Shown here: in pieces, positions 6,530 through 13,317 of the stretch
Layout: the number at the start of each line of letters is the position of its first letter
Numbering within the stretch: the stretch's first letter is position 1
NCBI GenBank assembly: GCA_002308635.1
Contig: DBWG01000056.1
Location: 1-19,438, forward strand
DNA length: 19,438 nt
Direction: 5' to 3'
DNA from: Ruminococcaceae bacterium UBA1244
Lineage (GTDB): Bacteria; Bacillota; Clostridia; Oscillospirales; Acutalibacteraceae
The notes under the pieces: generated by a model
Database searches by the model: none
Seen by the model: the letters and a program-made list of their open reading frames with translations, nothing else
What the model was told of the DNA's origin: nothing
Made by a program: the position numbers and the translations under genes

Positions 6530-7448
6530 ATTCCACCATGAAGTATGTAAACGCCTGACCGAGCAGCATTCCTCCTATGCTAAAGCACACATTGTATACC
6601 GCCATATTTCCAAAAAGCGGGATACTGAAATTTGAGATCCCCGCAGTGGATATTGAATCCACTGCCCTGTATGACAAAAATACAGTTATACCCGTGATGA
6701 TCAATACAATCAATATCGAAACACCAGTTACCGCAAGATATTTTACTGCACCGTGCAGTATATTATCCTTTTTTATCGCCGACATCGTCAAAATGCCCAT
6801 AAGGAAACCCGGCACAAAAACCATCAGACGAAATGCCGGAATAAAGATCAGACCCAGCCACATCAGCACAAAGCCGACCGCAGATGTCACAAGTCCTATT
6901 TTCAGACACGGTTTTACCATATCCTTTAATGATCTGTAAGCTGTCTTTTGTTTTTTTATTCTTTCCTTTTCCATTTGGCGAAAATGCTCGATCTGTTCCT
7001 TATGCTTTTCGGCAAGTCTCTCTTCATCACGGCATATACCGCAGAGTATCTCCGCACCGCTGTTTTTTGTCACTGTTTTTACATCAGTGACCCTTTTGCA
7101 GCGCATACATACCGGCAGGAGATCGTATTCCTGACTGATACGTTCAATAACAGAAACTACATTAAAAAGCCTGTCGGCATTTTTATCATTAATAGGCTGA
7201 GACGATATCACTTTTATTGTGCTGTCTGAAAAAGAAGCATATATGCCTGAGATCTTCTCAACGCCATCCCTGAGCGACCTGTCAATTATATTTTCTCTGC
7301 CAAAATCAGGTGATGTGCATGGAACACGGACAACAAATCCTGTATCCGTCTCTTCAAGCAGCAAAACAAGCTCTCCAATCTGTTTTGAATAGCATCCGTC
7401 TCCGATTTTTCTGAGATCCGCTTCGGAAAGTATCCTATAATTTATCAT
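6528..7448 (-). CDS. Zinc-ribbon-like multi-pass membrane protein of unknown function
   Basis: Family not recognised. The 306-residue protein has a soluble N-terminal half of ~110 residues with no motif I know. Next is a CxxC pair (Cys114/Cys117 in CMRCK and Cys136/Cys139 in CGICR) that looks like a treble-clef or rubredoxin-type zinc knuckle, then a charged, probably coiled-coil segment (140-175). Four hydrophobic stretches follow at about 182-206, 207-224, 236-260 and 284-303. The layout suggests cytoplasmic metal-binding and helical parts on a C-terminal membrane domain. ATG 7448 is preferred (GCAGG 9 nt upstream); a GTG at 7463 would add five residues. It starts 29 nt after the fumB stop with no terminator between, so it is probably cotranscribed with fumAB. 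No functional link can be shown. Confidence 0.8.
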   Translation of the reverse strand: MINYRILSEADLRKIGDGCYSKQIGELVLLLEETDTGFVVRVPCTSPDFGRENIIDRSLRDGVEKISGIYASFSDSTIKVISSQPINDKNADRLFNVVSVIERISQEYDLLPVCMRCKRVTDVKTVTKNSGAEILCGICRDEERLAEKHKEQIEHFRQMEKERIKKQKTAYRSLKDMVKPCLKIGLVTSAVGFVLMWLGLIFIPAFRLMVFVPGFLMGILTMSAIKKDNILHGAVKYLAVTGVSILIVLIITGITVFLSYRAVDSISTAGISNFSIPLFGNMAVYNVCFSIGGMLLGQAFTYFMVE

Positions 7449-7477
7449 AATATCAGCCTGCACTTTCTGAACAACGG

Positions 7478-8008
7478 TCAGGAGGTTACAAGAACGCTCT
7501 TTCCGAAGGAATCAATAACAACTATCGCAGGAAAATCCTCCACCTCAAAACGGTATATCGCTTCAGTTCCGAGATCCTCATAAGCAAGTATCTCGGAGCT
7601 TTTTATGCTCTTTGAGATGAGTGCCGCCGCACCGCCTATCGCCGCAAAATATACCACTCCGTTTTTCACCATCGAGTCAATAACTTCCTGACTCCTTGCA
7701 CCCTTTCCTATCATGCCTTTGAGTCCCCTGTCAAGAAGTGCGGGAGTATATTTGTCCATGCGGTAGCTTGATGTAGGACCGGCAGGGCCTACTGCGTGAC
7801 CGGGCTTTGCCGGAGCAGGACCGACATAGTATATAACTTCGCCTTCAATATTCACGGGCAGAGGTTCGCCCTTTTCGATAAGCTCATAAAGACGCTTATG
7901 CGCCGCATCACGTCCTGTTATCACCGAACCGCTCAGCAAAACGCTGTCGCCTGCACGAAGGTCTTTTATAACATCGTCCGTAAGCGGGAGTTTTATTTTC
8001 TTTATCAT
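7478..8008 (-). CDS. fumB: Fumarate hydratase class I, beta subunit
   Basis: C-terminal subunit of the two-part, oxygen-sensitive iron-sulfur fumarase that interconverts fumarate and malate; 176 residues, normal for the split form. Visible motifs are SVITGRDAAHKR (29-39), GPAGPTSSYRMD (74-85), GMIGKG (98-103) and GGAAAL (125-130), all typical of the swivelling beta domain. ATG 8008 has GGAGAG upstream and starts 21 nt after the fumA stop, so the two subunits are coexpressed. In a fermenter this would feed the reductive malate-fumarate-succinate branch. L-tartrate dehydratase beta is the main alternative; sequence alone cannot fully exclude it, but no tartrate transporter or regulator is nearby. 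Confidence 0.92.
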   Translation of the reverse strand: MIKKIKLPLTDDVIKDLRAGDSVLLSGSVITGRDAAHKRLYELIEKGEPLPVNIEGEVIYYVGPAPAKPGHAVGPAGPTSSYRMDKYTPALLDRGLKGMIGKGARSQEVIDSMVKNGVVYFAAIGGAAALISKSIKSSEILAYEDLGTEAIYRFEVEDFPAIVVIDSFGKSVLVTS

Positions 8009-8029
8009 GTTCAGACACTCTCCTTTCCG

Positions 8030-8881
8030 TCATATCTCTGTTTCGCCGTGACGTGCGGCATGACAGCAGATATTTACAGCAACCGGCATTCCGGCGATAT
8101 GCGTCGGGTATGTCTCAATGTTCACACCGAGAGCCGTTGTTTTTCCTCCGAGACCGGCAGGACCGAAACCGGTCTTGTTTATCTCGTCAAGAAGCTCATC
8201 CTCAAGCTGTGCATAGCGGCTGTCGGGGTTGTGAGTGTCTATCGGACGGAGAGTAGCCTTCTTTGCAAGCATTGCCGCCTTTTCAAATGTGCCGCCGATT
8301 CCGACTCCAACAACGATAGGCGGACAAGGATTCGGGCCTGCATATTTTACAACATCCATGATGAACTTCTTTACGCCTTCTATGCCCGCTGACGGGGTGA
8401 GCATTTTTATCGAGGACATATTTTCACTGCCGAAGCCTTTGCATCCGCCGAGTATTTTTATTTTATCTCCGCTGACGATAGTCGTGTAGATAACAGCAGG
8501 AGTATTATCCTTTGTATTTACTCTTTCAAATACGGGATCGCTGACAACGGATTTTCTGAGATAGCCGTCAATATAAGCCTGACGTACACCTTCCTGAACA
8601 GCGTCCTCAAACGTGCCGTTTTCGATGACGACATGATCGCCGTATTCCACAAAAAGTATCGCCATACCCGTGTCCTGACAGATCGGGACTTCCTCGGACG
8701 AGGCTATCCTGTGATTTTCAAGAAGCTGGTCAAGCACATTCTTTCCGATGGGCGATGTTTCGTTTTCCTTTGCGGTCTCAAGCGCACAAAGGATATCCTT
8801 TCCGATATGGTAATTCATATCCATGAACAGTTTTTTTACTGCCGATGTGATCTCAGCGGCATTTATTTGTCTTATATTCAT
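8030..8881 (-). CDS. fumA: Fumarate hydratase class I, alpha subunit
   Basis: N-terminal, cluster-carrying subunit of class I fumarase, 283 residues. The three expected [4Fe-4S] ligands are visible: Cys68 in PICQDTG, Cys147 in GGCKGFGSEN and Cys186 in PNPCPP. VGVGIGGTFEKA (191-202) and TGFGPAGLGGKTTALG (237-252) are also family hallmarks. ATG 8881 is chosen because AAAGGAGAG lies 7 nt upstream. Extending in frame to 8944 would start inside the promoter. It is the first gene of a fumA-fumB-membrane-protein operon with a very good promoter just upstream. The cluster makes the enzyme oxygen-sensitive, consistent with an anaerobe. Tartrate dehydratase alpha is the alternative call. Confidence 0.93.
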   Translation of the reverse strand: MNIRQINAAEITSAVKKLFMDMNYHIGKDILCALETAKENETSPIGKNVLDQLLENHRIASSEEVPICQDTGMAILFVEYGDHVVIENGTFEDAVQEGVRQAYIDGYLRKSVVSDPVFERVNTKDNTPAVIYTTIVSGDKIKILGGCKGFGSENMSSIKMLTPSAGIEGVKKFIMDVVKYAGPNPCPPIVVGVGIGGTFEKAAMLAKKATLRPIDTHNPDSRYAQLEDELLDEINKTGFGPAGLGGKTTALGVNIETYPTHIAGMPVAVNICCHAARHGETEI

Positions 8882-8915
8882 CTGTTTCTCTCCTTTGCTT
8901 TTGGATACGCTTTTC

Positions 8916-8944
8916 ATTATAGCTGAAAAGTGTCCGTCTTTCAA
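8916..8944 (-). promoter_or_regulatory. Predicted sigma-A promoter of the fumAB operon
   Basis: Minus strand TTGAAA (8944-8939), 17 nt, TATAAT (8921-8916). Leader of about 30 nt to the fumA start. Confidence 0.85.
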
Positions 8945-8967
8945 GTACCCATATTACACATACAAAC

Positions 8968-9001
8968 AAAAAATTCAGGGATCCCAAAAAAGGAATCCCT
9001 G
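8968..9001 (-). terminator. Intrinsic terminator of the BlaR-like gene
   Basis: On the minus strand CAGGGATTCC, loop of six T, GGGATCCCTG (plus 9001-8976) pairs over 10 positions with one G-T, followed by AATTTTTT (8975-8968). It lies 10 nt after the stop codon. Confidence 0.88.
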
Positions 9002-9011
9002 TTCAAATATA

Positions 9012-12000
9012 TTAATCATTTTTGTAGTCGTACAGTACTTCTGTTTTACGATTAGTCCAATCAGTTGTGTCCTGAACTATATACCTGACTACTGCCTTGT
9101 CCCTTTCAGTGTAATTATCCGCACTTATTGAAGCACGTACATTCGGTTCACTGCTTTGCAAAGTATAAATCCAACCCAGCTGAGGCTGCTGTAATCTGTC
9201 AAACCCGTCAAGAATATAACGGCTTCTTGTAACTCCTGCCTGAGGAGCGGCAGTTTTGGATTCCTCAATTATCTGCATTGCCTTTTCAATAGTAAGACCT
9301 CCGGCGGAGTGATCGGTAGGATCAAATATAACTTCTCTTATCATATCTGTGCTTTCGCTGTCAGGCTTAACATAGGTCAGAACTGCATATTCATCATAGA
9401 CGGAATAGAACGAAACTATTTCAAGCAGGTCATCAGAATCTCCGTCAAGCAAGAAACATGATGTTTCCAGAAAAGCTTCATCCGTTGGTCTTTGCCAGTA
9501 CTCTTCCGGTATACTCCAGTCAGTTTTCTCTATACTGCGGAGTTCATCAATGATATACCGGCTTCTTGTAACACCTGCTTTTGGTGCTTCTGTTTCGGAT
9601 TTTGCAATAACATTCTTTACATAGTCAAGAGTAAGTCCGCAGGAATTATCCGCTGTGGGAACGAGCAGATCCTGATACATCTTCAAGCGATTACCTGTCC
9701 CGTCAGGAACTAAATGCTCATAGCGAATGTATGCAGCGTCAGCACCGACACTGTATATCCTTATTTTGGGTTCTGAATCCGGAGTGTCATCGCTGAGTCT
9801 GTATCCGACAGAGTTGTTTCCGTTGTTGAAGTGCTTTTCGACAGCGTCGAGCTTTTCGATGATATACTGCTTTCTGGTCTGACCGAGAGCGGGCGCTTCG
9901 GTCTTGGAATCGCTTATCACCTTTTTGACTGTTTCAAGATCAAGAGGATAAACAGTTTCCTGTTTTTCCTTTTCGGCGAGCTTCTTTACCGCTGCATCAA
10001 TGAATTTTTTGTCTGTCAGGTCAACAAGAAGCTCTGTGCCGGTGATCTTTCCGTTTGCATCGTATGTGGAGCAGGTAACAGTTTTGCCCTTGTTTGTCAC
10101 TACGATCTCTTCAGTGCGTGTCTGCTCAGTGTCGGAGTTCCAGTAGGTATACTGGTAGTATTCCAACTTGTCCGGAAAATACTGTATGTCATATATGCCT
10201 TTGAGGATATAATAAGCGGGGCTCTTTTTCATTTTGATTATATCATCGCTTTTGTCATAATATGTCAGTCCGGGCTGTGACATAGCATAGTCGATTATCT
10301 TTCTGACCTTCTCTATGGTCAGCTTGGGTCTGCTCGGGTCGGTTATCCCTAAAGCGACGCTTTTGAGGTAGCTGTATTCGGTGTATCGGTTGCCCAAATA
10401 AGCCTCGGTATCCGTAAGCAAAAGGTACTTGTCAAGCTGTTCCGTCGTCAGGTCGGGAAAATCGGTGCTGAGCTGTCCGGTAATATATTCTGCATAAGCG
10501 CCGGAAATATTTCTCAGCCTTTTGAGCGAATGATCTGACGGCTGTGCATCGGAAGTCTTTGAGTCGTCTGCCGCAAGGCTGTAATATCCTTTATCCTCCT
10601 GACCTTCTTCGATATTGAACGGGACACTCAGATGGAGCTTTAGTTCATTTTCCTTATCCGATTTGCCCAGATAAGTGAACAATGACTGTGTTTTTACGGT
10701 TCCGGTCTCCTTGTCGTATTTGCTGTATACATTATTCGGGAAGGTTATCCACTCGTCCTGACCGTTGAGATAGAATGTCGCTCCTCCGGGCATACCGCTG
10801 CCTGACCAGCCGTAGTCTGAATGTATCTCCTTTATTTCGCCGTCAATATTGACTTTTGACGGGCCGAAATCACTGCTGAAGTACCGATTGGAATCATCCT
10901 CAACAGGATTCTCAAGCGCATCCAGAAACTGCTCCAGCGTGATTCTGAACGCTGCATCGCTGATAAAGTTATCGGGAGCATACCATTCTCCAAAACCATA
11001 GCCCGTATAAGGGGCTGCTTCATAAAACGCCCTGTATTTCTTTCTGGTCTCTTCATCGTAATTTTTATTTATTGCTGATATCAGTTCGTTTATGTCAAAG
11101 TTTGTTAAGCCGGCTTTATCGGAACTCAGAGAGAAGTTCCTTTTGAACGAACAGTTTAGTACAAGCTTGTAATTTTCCTTGAATCCATCCGTCCAATAGG
11201 GATGTTCGTCAATACGCCTGAACATTGTATCAAGCATTTCCGTAAGTTCTTCCCTGCTCAGTTCTTCATTGAGCGCCCTGTACATATCAAGGTAGTTGCT
11301 CCTGATAACATCGTAAGCGGCATTCTCAAACGGCTCTCCGACTTTGTGCAGTGAGATTATATCGTTTTTGCGAAGATCACTGAGGATTTTTTCAAAATGC
11401 TCGTCACCGGTACTGTAGAGAATATCAAGGGATTCATGCTGCCCGTCATCTGATGAACTGCTCTCATCAGTTTTTTCCGCACTCTCGTCCGCTGACGAAG
11501 CGTTTTCGCTTTCCTGAACGGAAACAGGGTTCGGAGATGTGCAGGCTGCCGCCGTTAGCATCAGCACTATCAACACGCACAGTGCAACTGTCGCCTTTTT
11601 GGGCTTTTTGTAGCGGAGTATGTTTTTTATCCTTGACTTTACCGTTGTTTCTCCGAATGCAAGCGGAGCTGCCGTAACCGGATTTCTGCCGGCACTGCAG
11701 TTTATAAGGGCTGTCGAATACGCTTTTTTGCGGAAGCCGTTCTTTCTGATGACACGCTCGTCACAGGCGGCTTCAACGTCACTTATGAACATCACAAACG
11801 CCGCCCACACAAGGGGATTGAACCAATAAACAGCCAAAAATACAAACGCAAGCGGCTTTGAGATGTAGTCAAGTCTGCCGATATGCGCCTGTTCGTGAGC
11901 AAGAACATAAGGCATATCGTCATCGCTGAGGTTCTCGGGAAGATATATTTTCGGGCGGAATATTCCCAGAATAAACGGGCTGTCAATGCTTTTGCAGCGG

Positions 12001-12689
12001 CAGATATTGTTCCTTACGTGTTCCGCACCCCGTACCCTTCTGTGAAGCCTGATACTGCCAATAACGCCATATATCAGCATTGCGGCAAGACCTGTGATCC
12101 ATATTGCGGAAACGACGGCAATAGATCCTTCGTCCAGACTTAAATGAAAACCTTCATGTACATTGTTTTCCTCTGACAAAGTTTCTGATTCAGCGGCAGG
12201 CGGAACGGCCTTTTCGGGCTTTATCTCATCTGCCTTAACACTGTCTGCGGATGAAGGCTCCTGTCTTTCAGGTATAATTATTCCCGATGGGGAAAACGGC
12301 GACGGAATAGCATTATCTTTAAGATTTTCAGGGCGGCTTATCTCCTGCATAGAGGGATTGTCCCTTTTAGGCATGAACGGAAGGGAATACTCCTTTTCGG
12401 ACTCCGCATCCTGAATTACAGACTGTTCCGGTTCTGCATCGGAAACTTCCGTTTTTTCCGTCACGCTCACCACAGGTTTTTCGGAAATATTTGTGCTGTC
12501 ACTGTCTGATGCCGCCGAAAAACTCAGCACCGAAAACGGTACTGCAAGACGCAAAGCAGCAACTGCCCACAAAAGACAGAAAAACGACTTGGGTGCTTTT
12601 CTGAAAATAAGTCTGATAAAAATAATAAGAACGATCAGGATGCTTGTGACAAAGCACCCGTTAAGAAGAAGCAAAAATACAGTTTTCAT
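9012..12689 (-). CDS. BlaR1/MecR1-type M56 metalloprotease receptor with tandem-repeat extracytoplasmic region
   Basis: A very large member (1225 residues; BlaR1 itself is about 600) of the integral-membrane zinc proteases that inactivate BlaI-type repressors on sensing a signal. Membrane segments are near 3-30, 35-58, 188-212 and 366-384. A Ser/Glu/Pro-rich, probably disordered loop of ~130 residues (59-187) separates the second and third. The protease signature is HEQAH at 265-269, with a third ligand candidate Glu306 in DVEAACDE. The fourth membrane segment ends MLTAAACTSPNP, which resembles a lipobox. Residues 420-740 are an unrecognised, aromatic-rich outer domain. From about 790 to 1225 come related ~105-residue units, each opening LTxExVxxII and most with TEAPxxGxTRSRYII. 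No penicillin-binding SxxK/KTG sensor domain was seen. The start overlaps the blaI-like stop (ATGA), so translation is coupled. The sensed signal is unknown. Confidence 0.88.
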   Translation of the reverse strand: MKTVFLLLLNGCFVTSILIVLIIFIRLIFRKAPKSFFCLLWAVAALRLAVPFSVLSFSAASDSDSTNISEKPVVSVTEKTEVSDAEPEQSVIQDAESEKEYSLPFMPKRDNPSMQEISRPENLKDNAIPSPFSPSGIIIPERQEPSSADSVKADEIKPEKAVPPAAESETLSEENNVHEGFHLSLDEGSIAVVSAIWITGLAAMLIYGVIGSIRLHRRVRGAEHVRNNICRCKSIDSPFILGIFRPKIYLPENLSDDDMPYVLAHEQAHIGRLDYISKPLAFVFLAVYWFNPLVWAAFVMFISDVEAACDERVIRKNGFRKKAYSTALINCSAGRNPVTAAPLAFGETTVKSRIKNILRYKKPKKATVALCVLIVLMLTAAACTSPNPVSVQESENASSADESAEKTDESSSSDDGQHESLDILYSTGDEHFEKILSDLRKNDIISLHKVGEPFENAAYDVIRSNYLDMYRALNEELSREELTEMLDTMFRRIDEHPYWTDGFKENYKLVLNCSFKRNFSLSSDKAGLTNFDINELISAINKNYDEETRKKYRAFYEAAPYTGYGFGEWYAPDNFISDAAFRITLEQFLDALENPVEDDSNRYFSSDFGPSKVNIDGEIKEIHSDYGWSGSGMPGGATFYLNGQDEWITFPNNVYSKYDKETGTVKTQSLFTYLGKSDKENELKLHLSVPFNIEEGQEDKGYYSLAADDSKTSDAQPSDHSLKRLRNISGAYAEYITGQLSTDFPDLTTEQLDKYLLLTDTEAYLGNRYTEYSYLKSVALGITDPSRPKLTIEKVRKIIDYAMSQPGLTYYDKSDDIIKMKKSPAYYILKGIYDIQYFPDKLEYYQYTYWNSDTEQTRTEEIVVTNKGKTVTCSTYDANGKITGTELLVDLTDKKFIDAAVKKLAEKEKQETVYPLDLETVKKVISDSKTEAPALGQTRKQYIIEKLDAVEKHFNNGNNSVGYRLSDDTPDSEPKIRIYSVGADAAYIRYEHLVPDGTGNRLKMYQDLLVPTADNSCGLTLDYVKNVIAKSETEAPKAGVTRSRYIIDELRSIEKTDWSIPEEYWQRPTDEAFLETSCFLLDGDSDDLLEIVSFYSVYDEYAVLTYVKPDSESTDMIREVIFDPTDHSAGGLTIEKAMQIIEESKTAAPQAGVTRSRYILDGFDRLQQPQLGWIYTLQSSEPNVRASISADNYTERDKAVVRYIVQDTTDWTNRKTEVLYDYKND
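9015..10322 (-). repeat. Tandem protein-coding repeats in the receptor C-terminus
   Basis: Four units begin at residues 790, 916, 1019 and 1132 of the M56 receptor (DNA 10322, 9944, 9635, 9296 on the minus strand). Units 2-4 share an opening helix pair with the pattern (L)(D/T)(L/I)(E/D)..(V/M)..(V/I)I..S.T.AP..G.TR..YI(I/L). Each ends in a strand-rich stretch (for example IRYEHLVPD, LTYVKPD, VRYIVQD). Unit 1 is degenerate. At DNA level the last two are closest: plus-strand 9220-9239 and 9559-9578 match at 19 of 20 bases, 339 nt apart. This suggests recent duplication of a unit. Confidence 0.8.
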
Positions 12690-13054
12690 TCCGTTCCCTC
12701 CTCATATTCATCTACGATACGGCGAAGCTCCGCTATATCCTCGGATGAAAGCTTTTTGCGTGACGCAAACGCCGCAACGAATGCCGGAAGAGAACCGTCA
12801 AATGTTTCCTTCACAAACTGCTCGCTCTGAAGTGAAAAATAATCCTTCCGTGAGATCAGAGATGTGACAGTTCCCTTGACATTCTGAAAAATGCCTTTGT
12901 TGCAAAGGCGCTTCAAAACGGTAAAGGATGTTGTTTTTTTCCAGCCGAGAGCCTCCTCGCTCTTTGCGGCAAGAAGACTTGAAGAGATCGGCTCATTCTG
13001 CCAGATAATATCCGCAAATTTTGCCTCTGCGCTTCCTGCTTTCAGTTCACTCAT
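12686..13054 (-). CDS. BlaI/MecI/CopY-family transcriptional repressor
   Basis: Small winged-helix DNA-binding protein of 122 residues, the family's usual length. The N-terminal ~70 residues hold the helix-turn-helix (recognition region GWKKTTSFTVLKRLCNKG, 37-54) and wing (GTVTSLISRKDY). The C-terminal part (AFVAAFASRKKLSSEDIAELRRIVDEY) matches the dimerisation helices where these repressors are cleaved. ATG 13054 has CGGAGGTGAT upstream. The stop overlaps the start of the M56 receptor gene by the ATGA arrangement, the classic blaI-blaR1 order. Two family-type operators flank its start region, so autorepression is expected. No beta-lactamase, penicillin-binding protein or copper pump gene is adjacent; other targets must lie elsewhere. 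Confidence 0.92.
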   Translation of the reverse strand: MSELKAGSAEAKFADIIWQNEPISSSLLAAKSEEALGWKKTTSFTVLKRLCNKGIFQNVKGTVTSLISRKDYFSLQSEQFVKETFDGSLPAFVAAFASRKKLSSEDIAELRRIVDEYEEGTE

Positions 13055-13075
13055 AATATCACCTCCGTTTGTATT

Positions 13076-13088
13076 CTACATCATGTAG
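13076..13088. promoter_or_regulatory. BlaI-type operator 1
   Basis: CTACATCATGTAG, a perfect palindrome around C13082, of the TACA-n3-TGTA class bound by BlaI/MecI repressors. It lies just downstream of the predicted transcription start and upstream of the blaI-like ribosome site, so a bound repressor would block elongation. Confidence 0.85.
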
Positions 13089-13097
13089 TATAATCAT

Positions 13098-13126
13098 ATA
13101 TTACATGATGTAGAACAGAATGTCAA
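13098..13126 (-). promoter_or_regulatory. Promoter of the BlaI/BlaR-like operon
   Basis: Minus strand TTGACA (13126-13121), 17 nt, TAATAT (13103-13098). Operator 2 fills much of the spacer and overlaps the -10. Confidence 0.82.
13101..13115. promoter_or_regulatory. BlaI-type operator 2
   Basis: TACATGATGTA (13102-13112) centred on G13107. On the minus strand it reads TTCTACATCATGTA, identical over 14 bases to operator 1 read on the plus strand. The two centres are 25 bp apart. The site sits between -35 and -10, so binding should exclude RNA polymerase. Confidence 0.85.
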
Positions 13127-13259
13127 GCAATTGCATAACGATGATCCGCTAAATTTTTATGGACATTTTTGTTATATTTTTCAGGACTGAGACCGTAAAA
13201 ACGTTCTGCCCCATGAATATTATTATATTGAACAGCGCATGGTTTTTCAATCATTTTTG

Positions 13260-13288
13260 TTGCTAAGAGATGTGATTTGTGCTAATAT
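13260..13288 (+). promoter_or_regulatory. Predicted promoter of the GlmU-like gene
   Basis: TTGCTA (13260-13265), 17 nt, TAATAT (13283-13288) with TGC directly before it (extended -10). The BlaI-type operators are about 145 bp upstream and do not overlap it. The stretch 13127-13259 holds nothing else recognised. Confidence 0.6.
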
Positions 13289-13317
13289 TTATATATCTGA
13301 AAAAAGGAGGTTTTTTT

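Noticed and set aside
8882..8944. In-frame upstream start extending fumA by 21 residues
   Set aside because: This stretch holds the TTGAAA/TATAAT promoter and the AAAGGAGAG site that serves ATG 8881.
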